Positions 27,001-39,936 of a stretch of 64,000 nt of DNA are shown piece after piece. The first letter of the stretch is position 1; each line of letters opens with the position of its first letter. The stretch comes from Sphagnum magellanicum (taxonomy: Eukaryota > Streptophyta > Sphagnopsida > Sphagnales > Sphagnaceae). A model generated the notes under the pieces. The model made no database searches. It saw only the letters and a list, made by a program, of their open reading frames with translations, and had not been told where the DNA came from. Where the stretch lies: NCBI GenBank assembly GCA_021904315.1, contig CM038924.1, positions 17,504,051-17,568,050 on the forward strand, written 5' to 3'. Position numbers and translations under genes: made by a program.

Positions 27001-28614
27001 CTTTTTGAATAGCTTAAAGTCAAATCAAGTGTATTTAATCATATTTATCTTCATAATTCAATTTATTATTGCAATGGAAATTTACCACGACAAGCTTTAC
27101 CTTCCACAATTTTTTATGACAATGTATTTATATATCGTACATTTTGATTAATTTCTCCATTATCTTTTTCGTAATTGATCGTCATTATATGGATTCCAAG
27201 TTTAGTAACATATTTATTCACTGAGGTGAATTCCAAATCTTGATGCCATGAATCATTCTTGTTAATTGCATGTCATAATTTGCCTCTTTAGAAGAATAAG
27301 AAGCATGGTAATTAAATAACACCAACCAATTTATATAACATCCCATTTCAGTTAATTTCAACTATTTGTGTAAACAAACATTGATTAAAAAAGTTTGAAA
27401 ACAAAATTGGTTCATTATTTAATTGAATAATTTATTGGCAATACTTAAGTTTTGTTAGCCTTGGAACATGAAATATAGGTTCATTGCTCAATGTTTTGGG
27501 AAACATTTTTCTTACACAATAACACCATTTTTTAAAATATCAAAATTGGTAGCTCACCGAACAAAACTTTGGGAAATCATAAACTTTTGAAAATATGTTC
27601 ATGTTTCCCTTTTGAACATGGCATGTTGTGAGGTTTTTTAATCAACTTGTTGATAATATTATAAAATGTACACATAAGAAATCCAATTTTCCAACAACTT
27701 TTTGTAATAACTTTAAATTGGTTGAAAGTTTCAAAAATGTAAATCAAAATTCAACTAGTATCATGACAAACAATATTAAAAAATTGGTTGAAATCTTGGT
27801 GAAGTTTATTGATATGGATTTGAATAAATTCCCTTTCTTTTAATTTGTATTATTTTCCCTAAATACATCACATTCAAAATAAAGAAATTAGCAACATATT
27901 TCAATTCAATGTTTGCACACAAATTGTCCTATCTATCCTTTATAGTCCTTGTGCAAGCATCACGATGAAGAAAAAAGATTCAAAATTGAAAGCATCAAAC
28001 CCTATTTAAATGATTTAAAAAAATATATTTATGTCAAAACATGTTCAAAAGTTTCCAAATATATTTCCTTTTCCCACACACATAACTGAAAAAATTAATT
28101 AAAAAATTTAGTTAAATGACTTGAAATGCCAAACATTTTTAAATATCACCTCAAAACAAAAATGTGCCAACCTCCAAAATGTTACATTAAAAAAATCTAG
28201 ATGAAAAAAGACATCTTTAGCACAACAACATATCCTTTGGGGAAAAAAATGGAAGTAAATTAATAATTATGTTTAGGGTTTCATACTAACTTGGTAAAGA
28301 TAATAATTCCCAACAAAAAGATTTAATTATGTGTTCCATTATCAAGAAAATAAATAAGTTATTAAGGTTTGTTATTCATTTGTCCTATAACATGTAAAAG
28401 TTATATATTCATAGACCAATAAAATATTAAATTTCTTGTTGTGATCTATAAATCAAAAATTGGTTTTGCAAAGGTGGTGAAGTTTTTTTTAATAAAAATC
28501 ACAATTGTAAAACCACAAATCCAACATCCTTAAAACTATCAAAGAAAAGGTTGCCATGTAATAAAATAAAACAAAATAAAATAAAAATGAAAACACATGA
28601 GGGTAAGGCATGTT

Positions 28615-28905
28615 TTATGTCTACCTACCATCTTGTAACACCTATAATCGTTTTGTAATAACTATCGTCATGTTGCAACTACCATCTTCTTTAGACTTGA
28701 AAGAAGAGCTAGAACACCTACAAACATCATGTAACTATTATCTATCGTTTATAAACCTTCTATAGATGCTACCTACCATCTGCAACATTTATAGACCCTT
28801 TGTAATTATTAACTACCTTTTATAGTAGCTCCTTTACCCTCTACAAATCTTAAATCTAGTAGCCACTTCCTTGTTGCTACTTTTTAGTGGCAACTACCAT
28901 CCTAT
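28615..28905 (+). repeat. Degenerate short-period repeat (CTACCATC..TGTAAC)
   Basis: Variants of CTACCATCTTGTAACACCTAT recur at uneven spacing through roughly 290 bases. It looks like an old drifted tandem array, similar in style to the one at 10.9-11.8 kb but with a different unit. Confidence 0.5.
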
Positions 28906-31868
28906 AGTAGACTGCATTTCCTATTCCAAAAATAGAACAAAAATAGACAATGTTTTAACTTTATAGAAAAAATGAAGAACTAACACATAAAAGTAACAAA
29001 ATTTTATATAAACTAAAGCTAAACTATTCCCCTTTCTTCCCTAAGTAAAAGAAAAAAACATCAAGAAGAAAATACAATTGAATCTATACAACCTTCAACC
29101 ATTTTCCATTACATAAGGATAATTACAACTTGTTCCCATGTTATTTTCTTCCTTCTCACACAAGAGTGTCTCATACAAGAGTGTCACACATAAGCATTCT
29201 CCCAATGCTGATGACTAATGAAAAAACTACTGAATATAATCATTTAATTGAAATCTTTCACTCTTTCCAAGAAATAGATAAGGAACCCAAACATGATATT
29301 AACGACACAAAAGTTGAGTCCTTATCCTTCTAAATCTTCTTATCCTAATCCCTTTCACACATTTTAATTAAAGGAAATTCATCCATGCCTTATCCACTTG
29401 GACTAATTAACTTAGATGATTTCACCTCTTATTAAATAAAAAGATGGTAAGTAGGATATTTATCACTAGTAACTAATTAATTATTAGGATGTCTTTCTAA
29501 GTAAACTATATTAGGATATTATTTTTAGTAACTAATATTATTTTTATATTATAGTTCCTCTTATAATTATCTTCTGATTATTCTGCCCCATGAAAGTAGT
29601 TCGTTATATTGGTGGTAATACTATGAAAGACCACTTTCATTCTATAATTCACATGTGATTCTTTTGCCATTTGATAATAATTACCATCTAATGATAGTAT
29701 TATTGTCTCCTAACACCCTTGGTGTTTAATCAACATAGGATAATTCTAGCCTTAACAACAATGCAAACCATTTTTAAAGCATTGTACTGTAATGGATTTC
29801 AATGAAAATTAAATATAAAAAAATATTTTGATAAATTTATTGTTAAAATCTAAAAAGTTGAAACTTTAAGCTACATAATGTTGAAAGATTTGGAAACCGA
29901 AAGGTTGTAGGCCTTGGTGATTAGCATGTTTTTATTTTATTTTTTATTGTTGTCATAATTGCACATGTTTCATTTGGCTAATAATATGGCCTCAAACTTT
30001 GATTTAGAATGGGATATGGTGGGTGCAAATGCTCAGTGGATATCATTGTATAAATGTGAAATTTGACACAATATTTTTTTGAAAATACATTTCACCAAAT
30101 ATCATTATTGAAAGTTTTCACCTATTGGCAACAATACAAATCCTTCACACATCTTAATGTAATCAATTGCATTTTGAAGTCTATAGAAATGAATTAAATT
30201 GTGGCAACATGAATTTACAAAAAAATGCAAACATTAATCTTAAAAAAATAGTGTTCAATGTTATGTATGAAAATGGATGAAAAATAATTGACATTCTCAT
30301 TAATGTTGAAAATATTTTGAAATGCGATCCAATTTTTTTGAAAAAATTATACAATATGTCAAAATTGGTGTTTTGGATGCACATGGTTTTTGATATAGCT
30401 TACCATAAGGTCAATTTCATCATTAATTAATCCTTTAAATATTGAAATGAAATTTTATAATCTTATGAAGTTGAGGTGTTTGAAACTATTACAAGAGCTA
30501 CAATATGAATAATTACACTACTTGCATGGCAATCTCATACTAGACAATTGTAGATCATGAAAGAATAATAATTTTGAATTAAAAAAGGTGAAATATATAT
30601 ATAGTCAATGTGGAAGTTGACCCTTGCCTACATTACATGTCAAGTAACTATGAATGTATACCAAGAACATTTATATTTCATCTTGCGTAAAACATGATAC
30701 ATGTAAAGTGTAAATCACAAAAAAAAAAAGAGTACATTTATATGGTTTTACACATCATGTAGAGTTGTAAAAATAATATAAACAAAAAAATGAACACAAT
30801 ACAATGTCATAAACTATTACATTTTCTTTTTTTTCCATTCTTTTTTCAAGGTTCAAGATTATAGCTATGAAAGTAGAGTTGGTTCAACAAAGAAAAAAAA
30901 TGGAAAGAGAAAGGCAAAAAAACAAATGACATAAAGAAAGAAGACATATATGTAGGTATGGGAAAAGAGAAGGTTAAGTATTGAGGAATGATATTTTACA
31001 ACACATATTTAATTGCGGTCTTATGAGTTCCCCTATATTATTCCTCATTGTTTTAAGGATGTTTACAAGTGTAGGTGGTGATGTTATTGTCATCTTACAA
31101 CTTTTTAGATTGTTGAAATCTTCAACAATGATATGTTTGAAGTGAGCTTCTTACTCCTTGGCGGCCACTTTGTCATGTTACACCCCTTATCTTGGTTGTC
31201 TTGTAATGTCTTTCATTTTGATTTTGCAAAAGTAAGGTTTAAAATGATTTCTTTCATGTTGTTCAACTCTATGAATTTTTTTTGCAAGTCTAAATGTTGA
31301 TGTCACAACCATTCAGCAACTCATAACATTGTTACAAGCTTCATCAATGACTTGTTTCAAATGAATTCTTACTTGCCATCTTGCTTTCATCGTGGTCTTG
31401 TCTTATTATTTAAAAGAATCATAACCATCAATGAAAAATGTGAAATGCAATGTTTTCATTTTTTTTCAACCCATAATTTTAAAGAAATAATGGGTAATGC
31501 AGTATCCTCATGAGAATATTGCTTTGTGATTTACATTTACACGATGAAATATTTCAACACAACATCGTGTAAATATATTTAAAAAATATATACACACATC
31601 CAATGCAAATGTGAATCCCAAAAAATATATAAAATGAAATGTAAGTGTAAAAACATTGACATGATGATTTACATTTACATGATTTTATACAACATGGAAA
31701 ATGGTTATTTATATATACAATCACAACACTAGTCAAAGACTTGAGGGTGCCAAATCTCTCCAAGGTACTACCATATTTTATTTACCAAGATTTTGCTTGT
31801 GTGATTTGTACCTCCCTTACCCACATTAGCTAGCTTTTTCCAAGCACCTATATTTAAAGGGTGTTAAT

Positions 31869-31885
31869 AGGGTTTAGGGTTTAGG
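31869..31885 (+). repeat. Interstitial telomere-like repeat (TTTAGGG)
   Basis: GGGTTTAGGGTTTAGG on the plus strand, a little over two units. Confidence 0.7.
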
Positions 31886-33709
31886 TGGGGAATATTAACT
31901 TTGGTGGGGAAAAGGGCAATTAGGAGGGCAAAACCCTAAACAGGTGCCACACTCTTAATTAAACTCCTTTTATTTTGGGGGTTACCCAACTCTCATACAC
32001 ACACTCATAAATGTCAAATTTGAGGCATAATAATAGGCATAAATAATAGGTTCTCTTTTTAATCATGTCAGTGTCTCCTACAAAGTGTGGAACTAATTAT
32101 GACAGAAATGAAAATAAATTGTATGGACAAATATTACATTTAGTGGCTAATGAAATTTGCAATTTAGCCATTACTTTTGTATACATGTTTTGTTTGAGTT
32201 TTAAAGATTATTTGTTTAAATTTCTGTGATTGTTGATTTTGGGATTGTTTGTTTCTGTGAATTTGATAAAGATATGTAAAAGAAGAGCAACAATGGTCCT
32301 CCAATAGAGGAAGGTCCCTTCTACAAAATGGAAGGGGCCAATGATTTTTTTGAGACAAAATTTATCATATTTTGGACCAAAAATTGGAATTTTTTTAGAG
32401 AAATGCTTTTTTTCTAGTGTAAATTTAGTTTCCTAAATTTTTAGAAATGAATTGCCAAGTCTTTGATATCATGCAAGTTTGTCAAGTCTATGAGAAATAA
32501 TGATTTAATTTTGAAATTCTCATTTCAACAACAAGAATACTCCCAAATATTCCAAAAGATGATTAATTTCCTTCACAAAATAAATTCCTGGAGAAAAATA
32601 TTTTAAAAAAATTTCAGCAAGTCTAAAAATATTATAATTTTTGCTGAACCCGGGCATGAACTACGATGTACTAAAATGGTAAGACACAACAATAATTTAG
32701 GTTTCCTTTGGGGCGTTATTGAAGAAGATTGAGCAAGTTGAACTTGTGACTCTATAATCACTTAATAGAGCTTTCAGTAAAGTCAGGAAAACACAGCACC
32801 AGAACCCTGAGTTTGGTGCAAAGCCGGGTGAGATTTAAAAAAAAACCTCCCAAAAAAGTACATTAGCATTCAAGGGGAGAGGAGGGGGGCTGTTGTGAAA
32901 CTCAGAAATGCAACAATTTTTATTTCGGTAAACTGAGTTTCATCCTGTCTTTCCTTTTTCCTGAGCGCCTCCACTGCTGCTACATATATTTTCACTGCTG
33001 CTACATGTAGGACTAGTATAATTACTCTCCAACAATGTCCATTAAATGCTGAGTTTCAGCATTTCATACCAAGATTTAATAAATTTTCCTTGCTTTGGGG
33101 ACCTCACTTTAAGAAGGGATAGAGGATGGAAAAAAGGAGGCCCCAAAGACAGGGTAAAAGACAGGGTGACTTTAAGGAAAACTGGAATGGCCCTCTAGAT
33201 CTCTTATCTTATGCCAAGTTCAAAGTTCAAACCACGGCATTTAAAATATAACAAATAATTATCGGATGAAGTTCCCCCACAAATGAATTAACAAATTTAC
33301 AATACCTAAAAACTACCCAGTGAACATTCCGCAACATGTGGGACCCTACTGAAATCGACTTCGTGCCGGAGACTCTCCCAACAGGCATAGATATCATGGA
33401 ACAAACATGTCAGAAGTTAAGAGGAAAATAGACTATATATAATAATAATAATAATAATACAAAATTTGCCAGCTGCATAAAAACCTTCAGTCCGTCCTCC
33501 TCAGCTCGGCATGTTTTTTTCTTTTCTCACCAAAAAAAAAAACATTAGTTAACGTGTACGAAATGTCACAAGCCCATTCTACAAATCTGGAACCCCCATG
33601 TGTCGAAGGAGTCCCCCACCCCACCCGTTTGAATATTCTATGGAAAACATGGGTTTTTTAAAAATAATTTGTTACATTATGTAGTGGCAAGTGACGGAAG
33701 GGGGTGTGG

Positions 33710-33712
<3 letters not shown>

Positions 33713-33742
<30 letters not shown>
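33713..33742 (+). repeat. Homopolymer of 30 G
   Basis: Uninterrupted G run preceded by GGGGGTGTGGGGA, so the G-rich tract is about 45 bases in all. Confidence 0.85.
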
Positions 33743-33744
<2 letters not shown>

Positions 33745-36043
33745 AGTATTGCAAAAAAGCCGACTACTTTGCATAACACATGTCTCAGAGATTCGGTCCA
33801 CAATCGGTTCGATCATCTCTTACAACCTGGGACAAACAAAGAGAGGTTTCAGGGTTTCGGAGGCGTCGTCACGGGGAACATGCGGGTCCTTTAGTTTGAA
33901 AACCATGAAGCTTAGAATTTTGAGCTTTGTATGTTTGTTTTGTAGTTTGTATTCTATTGGGAACATCATCTTTTTATTATTTAAATAATCGAGAAGTAGT
34001 GCTTTCATGGCAACCGTATATTGGGGTCCGGAGGGGGAGGTGGTGGTGTGGGTATGTGGCCCATCCATTTGCTTGTGTTGTTGTTGCCTGGCCTTCCAAA
34101 TTAAGATTTAAAACAAAAAAATAATAGTGCTGATTTTTTGGTGGGATTGCTTCACGTTTGTTTGTTTGTTCGGGTATTTGTGGATTTGGTCAACAAACAA
34201 CGCCCGAGTGTTAGTGGCACTTTTGTGTCAGCATGATTCGTTCAAGTATCATCGGCCACCCCTCTCGGTGTAATAATTTCAAATAGACATCGAAAAAGAC
34301 AAGAGAGGGTACATTACAATTTAATTTTTTGGGTTACTATGTGCCAACGGAAAAGGGGAGGGGGGGGGGGTCAGTAGGAGGGGGAGGCTTGAGAGTGGGG
34401 TTGTTCGCCTTTCTTTCTTTTTTCCTCTCCTCGCCCACGAAGTTTCGTAGTATTACAAAAGCCTAGCTAGTCAAATATGCATACATCGCATGACAACTAA
34501 AACCATAGCAGGAAACAACAAAATCTTGTTTTAGGAGGTGGACCTCAATCCATTACTTCCCGGGTTGTCCGGTGGCTCTCCCACAACTCTCATCATCATT
34601 CCTTGAAATGCTTCGCACTTATTGTTTTTGGGCTTTTACAACTTTCCCAACCCCACCCACGGATTCTCTCCCCTTGCATTCCAATCAATGTTCATGTGTG
34701 TGTGTGTTGTGTGCAAGAGGAGTTGGGTGGGAGGCTTAGTGACCCCACCCCCCCTTGGGTGGGTGTGTCATCACATCCTCAAGCGATTGGTGAAATATTT
34801 GTGTGTGTGGGTGTGCCCATGGTGGCTTGCCGAGATCGATCACTTTTTTAGGTGGCTTTTTGGTCATAAAACATGGCCAAACTACCTAATAATTTTTATT
34901 TGACTCAAAGGATGATGGCTGGTTTCAATAAGTAGCTCAAAAAAAGACAAATTCAAGAGAACAAAAGCAAAAACCCAAATAACCAAACTAATACCAATCT
35001 AACATTGGCAATAAAATCATGGTGAAAAAAATGAGTTAATACAATTATCGACTTAAAAAAAAATTCCCCTTTCCTTGCAAGTCTTCTTCACTTGCATGGT
35101 GTGCAAGTATTGAAGCATAGAATGATACCTTTCTATGCCTTATCATCCATCGGTGGTGGTGGGAACAAATTTCAATTCGCACAACGCGACAACCCTGATG
35201 CTCCAAACCAACACTCTTTAGAGGTGTTCTTTTGAGGGATAATTAATTGTGGTCATTGTGGTGTGGGGGAGGGTCAGAAAAAAGGTCCGGGAGGGAGGAA
35301 GGGAGGGACGGACGGACGGACGTTGGGTTCAAACTTCAAACTCATTAGCATGTATGTAAAAAGGCCCACCCGGCCCGTCCGAAATGAGTTGGATTGATTG
35401 ATAATACTACATCAATACTATGAGTTGTAGTAGTGCGAGTAGGGGGCCTTATTTTGATTCCAATCCATCTTCTATCTTCATCATTCGTATGGTGCGGCTG
35501 AAACTTTGGGAAATTTTTGTCATTCTAGCTTTTCTTGAGTAATGCAACCCAATACGCAAACTTAAGGATGGCGCAAGGGACGGGCGAGGGCGGGGGACCC
35601 GAAAGCAAAAGTAATCTCAAAAAGAAAAATTAGGATGACTAAGTCAACAGTATGAAATTCCCTTTGAGGAGGAGATTGCATGCCATACATAAGGTGGGGG
35701 TGGGGGTGGGGGTGGGGGAGGGAGGGGGGACACAAGACACCTAAACCTTTAAAATATTAAAAATGATTGTTAACAAGGGGAAGGAAGCTACCGCCCTCCC
35801 CAATCACTTTTTTTTTAATAAAAAAAATTTGGCAAAATTTTCCCCCAAAAATAGAAAAAAAAAGTCTAATTTACACTAGAAAAACCAAAAAACAAAATCC
35901 AAAAACTTCCCAATTTTGGGGGTTGCTTTACCTTTGAGTCTACAAATTACAAATGACAATCCCTTTGAGTCCACAAAGGCCTTCATTTTATACAAAGAAG
36001 TGTTCAAATCCTTCTTCAGCAACCCCCCACCCAACCCCCCGCG

Positions 36044-36075
<32 letters not shown>
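36044..36075 (-). repeat. Homopolymer of 32 C (G on minus strand)
   Basis: Uninterrupted C run followed by AAAAAGAGTTTCACC. It creates Pro-rich open frames that are not genes. Confidence 0.85.
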
Positions 36076-36077
<2 letters not shown>

Positions 36078-36448
36078 AAAGAGTTTCACCTGGTTGATTC
36101 CTTCGCTTGGGGTGCAAACAAGTCACCTAAGTTCCACCTACTACTTACCTAACTATGCATTTTCTCACCTTTATTTTCTCTTTTTTTTCCCCCAAGCTCC
36201 AAAAATATTAAGGTTTTTAGTTTTGACCATATACACCCCCCCCACCCCCCCCTTTCCTCAATTTTGTGATATCAAGAAATACAGGAAAAAATTCAAGAAG
36301 TTGGCAAAAATTAGTCAAATGTACTCTAGAAGAAAAAACCCCCAAAATTGGGCGAGAAATAAAGTAACAAAAATGTTTGGGGGAAAATAATTAAATCTGG
36401 TTCCAAATTCCCATGTAGGTAGGGTGTCCTTTACTGTAACATAAATTT

Positions 36449-36471
36449 GGGGGGGGGGGGGGGGGGGGGGG
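36449..36471 (+). repeat. Homopolymer of 23 G
   Basis: Uninterrupted G run preceded by AAATTT, resembling the ATTGGGGG end of the dispersed repeat family described in the findings. Confidence 0.85.
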
Positions 36472-36639
36472 AACAAATGGAAAAATCCAAATGTGAGTTT
36501 CAAAGTAGTAATTAGTAGCAAAAGAAAAAGAGAAAAAGAAGAAAGAAAAAACTTTGCATTTATTTCATTTACAAAAAAGGGCATTGGTTTATTATACGGT
36601 ACTACTCAAGGCGCTCCGAATGAACAGAAAATTTGGGAA

Positions 36640-37881
36640 ACCCGAGCAAACCCCGGGCGGAAGCTCCGACGCAATACGCCAAACCGGCTACTTCCCCGCG
36701 TGGGACGGTCCGCCCCCTCGGGCCGCGCGGCGCCCCACCCCGCCCTCGCCGCTGCTGGGACCCGCTCGTGCTGGCCGCTCTGTCTGGCGGCCGTTGCCGG
36801 GGCGGCAGGGCGGTAGAGGAGGAGGAGAAGAAGGGAAGAGCTAGGAGAGGAGAGGTGCATGGCAGGCAGCAGCAGACACGCGCGACGTGCAGCAATGGAT
36901 GCAAGCTAGGAAACAAGTAAAGCTTTGTCGCACAGCAGCAATTCGCGCGTCTCTCTGTCTCCCTCTGTGTCTCTTTGTATAAACACGAGTGTGTGCTCTT
37001 CTCCGTCTGCTAATCAAGCATCGGAGATCGAGGAAAGACTGCAAACAAAGATTGGAAATCATCAATCAAGCAATCAAAGAAGAAGAAGAAGATCTGTGAA
37101 GCTTTGAAGTGACTGCCTGCCTTATTCGCTTGTGAAAGCTTCTCTTGGCACCGAGGAGGAGGCGGAGAAGAAGAAGAGAGAGGACGGAAGTCGTGGTCCG
37201 TCCTTTGTCCGCTTGCGCGGATCTACTACTGCTTGTGTCCTTTTGTCCGAGTTGCATTTCTGTGCGTTTTGTTTTGTTTTGCAACTCTGTCTCTGTGTGT
37301 CTCTCTCTCTGTGTGATTCTCTCTGTGGCGGTGTTGCGCACATTATTGCGTTTGTGGCGTGGCGGGAGGTTTCTTTGTTTCTTTCCACTTGTTGGATGTT
37401 CTTGGCGAGGCTTGCCAGTAGTTTCACGCTGTTTTTTCACGGAGAAGAATAGTGTGCTTAGACTTGTCTAATTGTGCGCTGCGCAACGGAAGATTTGGAG
37501 TAGCAGGAAGAGCACAGCACAGATTTTTCTTTTCTATTTTGCTGCAATCGCTGGGCACTTGCAGATCCTTCTTGTCCCGTTTATTCTGATCAGTTTTTGG
37601 AGAGAGACGAGATCCACAATTTGGACGAAGCTGATTCTCTAGCAAGAAGAACTTTTCAGAGAAGGAAGACGAGGAGGACGAGGAGCTTATATTCTTCATG
37701 CAGCTAGCTTCTCAAGTAGCTAACTATTGAGGGAGCTTTCGTCAGACAGACATACGCTTGCAAGCTCTTATCATAGCAAAGAAGGATTGGAAAGGCCTTC
37801 CGGAGAGACCGTAGTAGTAATATCGGAAGCTCGCTCTTGCTTTCAACGGGCAGCTGTGGAGGCGGAAAGAAGAAGAACACA
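36640..37881 (+). promoter_or_regulatory. GC-rich promoter and long 5' leader of the RING E3 gene
   Basis: Base composition changes sharply here: 36,640-36,870 is rich in CG and GGC, followed by CT-rich and GAAGAAG-rich DNA typical of plant 5' leaders. TATAAA stands at 36,978-36,983 inside a CT-rich context and could place the transcript start near 37,010, giving a leader of about 870 bases. In that leader two upstream ORFs are visible: 37,396-37,452 (18 codons) and 37,698-37,730 (MQLASQVANY, stop). Both end before the main ATG and could lower its translation. The transcript start itself is inference. Confidence 0.5.
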
Positions 37882-39936
37882 ATGGCAGTGCAAGCACAAT
37901 ATCCCTCCAACATTCTTCCTGACTACCGCAACAGGTAGGTACTCTCACTTCTTCTTGCTTGGAAAATCCTCACATCATAGGAGGAGGAGACAGATTTCCT
38001 CAGTAGTGAGGGGAAGAAGCAGAGGAATTGGGGACAAACTTCCTATATTTAAAACCCTAAATCTGACAATACCTCTATTCTGAAGGAAGGAAGCAAATAA
38101 CAGAAGAGATAGATTTGCCGCTCACATGCATGCATGCAGCTCACGATCATCACCAAAGAAATGCAGCTCTGGAACTAAGTCTTGACAAAATGGGGTCAAG
38201 GTTTTTGAGTTACAACAGTGTTTTTCTGTCTTGTTGGGTTCTCAAGAATGTGCACAAGATTGCACAATCCTATGCAGCATTTTGTCGTTCTATATAGGAG
38301 CTGCTTTGAGACAGGAATGAATCCCACTCACACAACTGTCTAGGATCCACCTGTCGGACTGAGTGTGTGTGTGTTTTTGTGGGTCCTGGAGCAGCAGGGC
38401 ACGACAGATGTTTGGGGGTGACAATCGCGTGTTTTTGTCATCTCTGACATACAACCAAAACACCCTTCTAAATGATTTTCAGATCCAACCTGTGGCACAG
38501 AATGGCACAGCCAATTCCTTGCGCATGTTCAACCAGCGTAAGCTTCTTGCATTTTTGGCATTTGTGATTTTTTATTTTATTTATTAAAAAAAAAGGGTTA
38601 TGCAGAAGCAGCAGGTTCAAGAAGACAAAGCAGTCAAGAAGATTCTTTACTTGCTGTTTGGAGAAGTATATGGTTTAAGATGAATTTGATTTTGAGACAA
38701 ATGTCTCAATATGTCATCAGTGTTCTTCTATCCACCATCTCAGGAGATGGGTCCTGATGAGGATGTTTTTTTTTTTCCAAGAAACATTTCTGTGGAGGCT
38801 CTCAACAGATAGGTATGATTTTGTTTCTTTTGCAGTTGCAGGCCCAGGCCAAGGATCTCAACATCCCTCATTGAATGCAGCAGCCCTCTTCAATGAGAGT
38901 GAGAATGAAATTGCCTACAACTTACTGGGGTCAAGAAAGAGACCAAGAGAAGGAGATGATACTCTTGTGACCCAGTGGCAGCGACAGCAACATCATATTC
39001 CAAATGTGGCAGAGTATAATCAACAGCAAACTTATGGATCTGGAGCTACTATGGGAGTGCCTCAAACAACAGGGGTATCTACTGGTCTACATCTTGCTTT
39101 TGAGGATGAACGAATCAATTCAACAACATCAGCCTCTACAAGTGAGAGGGCTGATGCTTCCCGATCTGTTTTGTTTGCTGTCGGTGAAGACTTGAACACC
39201 CAATTGCAGCAGCAGAGAGAAGAAATCGAGCAATTCTTCAAAATGCAGGTACAGCATTTTGAACTTCTATTTTCTGAATTTCCTGGAGTATGTTAGCCTC
39301 ATTTTGTTATTGTTTGGAGGAGAACTGGAGCAAAACTTCTAGGCTGTTTGAAGTGGTTTTTTTTCCTGACAAAGCTAGGGTTTCTTTCAGGGTGAGCAAG
39401 CAAGGCAACTATTAGAAGAGAAGAGGCAGCGACATTTGCAGTCACTTATTGCTGCCATCGAGGAAGGAGTGTCACGGCGGCTGCAGGAGAAGGATCTTGA
39501 AGTTGAAAAGATGAAGCGACAAAACTCAGAACTGGCAGAGCATGTCAAGCAGGTGAGCCTAGAAGCACATCACTGGCAGAGCAAGGCTAGGACTTATGAA
39601 GCCATGGCCACAGCACTAAGGACTAATCTTCAGCAAGCACAGCAGGCAGTGGCATTCAGCCGGGAGCAAAGCAAGGAGGGGTGTGGTGATAGTGAGGCTG
39701 ATGATGCAGCATCATCTCATCATGGTGACATGGATGATGCACATGCCAGAACATTCAAAGAGAACCGGGAGCTTCGTGAACAGCGCACCTGCAGGGTTTG
39801 CAGGTGCAATGATGTTTCTATTCTCCTTCTGCCCTGCCGACATCTCTGTCTCTGCAAAGAGTGTGAGTCTCGTCTTGATGCCTGTCCTCTTTGCCGTTCT
39901 CTAAAAAATGCCAGTGTCCAAGTCTACATGTCCTGA
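37882..39936 (+). CDS. BOI/SBP1-type RING-finger E3 ubiquitin ligase
   Basis: Four coding exons fit together: 37,882-37,934, 38,398-38,537, 38,836-39,248 and 39,391-39,936 (53+140+413+546 bases, 383 codons). All introns are GT-AG. The protein begins MAVQAQYPSN, as in the plant BOI/BRG (S-ribonuclease-binding-protein-like) family. Residues about 97-103 (SRKRPRE) could be a nuclear signal. Residues about 203-256 form a Gln/Glu-rich coiled coil. Residues about 257-290 (VSLEAHHWQSKARTYEA) match the WRD region that marks this family. A C3HC4 RING lies at residues 336-370 (CRVC, LLLPCRH, LCLCKEC, CPLC), and the chain ends VYMS. Members ubiquitinate targets in the nucleus and, in Arabidopsis, limit cell death and gibberellin and stress responses. 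That role here is transferred from the family. Every zinc ligand is present and I see no damage. Confidence 0.92.

Larger units (their letters stand above)
21099..33712. other. Long AT-rich intergenic stretch, no gene seen
   Basis: I find no supported gene in these 12.6 kb. The stretch 21,300-23,060 has somewhat longer open segments in several frames and could hold worn-out transposon coding sequence, but no motif is recognisable. A degenerate tract rich in TACCATC and TGTAAC lies at about 28,615-28,905, a TTTAGGG tract at 31,869-31,885, and a TAA run at about 33,438-33,460. Confidence 0.5.
33743..36600. other. Intergenic DNA with many G-rich tracts, no gene seen
   Basis: No gene recognised. 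Notable G-rich items are G runs at 34,360-34,370 and 36,449-36,471, a (GTGGGG)n stretch near 35,693-35,717, a (GACG)n stretch near 35,306-35,322, and C runs at 36,044-36,075 and about 36,235-36,252. Confidence 0.5.

Noticed and set aside
35916..36390. Pro-rich plus-strand frames
   Set aside because: They are created by the 32-C homopolymer.
36602..36916. Overlapping Arg/Ala/Pro-rich frames on both strands
   Set aside because: They arise from the GC-rich promoter and leader of the RING gene, where stops are rare in every frame.
37066..37471. Several 100-codon frames on both strands in the RING gene leader
   Set aside because: CT- and GA-rich leader DNA gives Ser/Leu- or Lys/Arg-rich chains; none has a domain and they lie before the main ATG.
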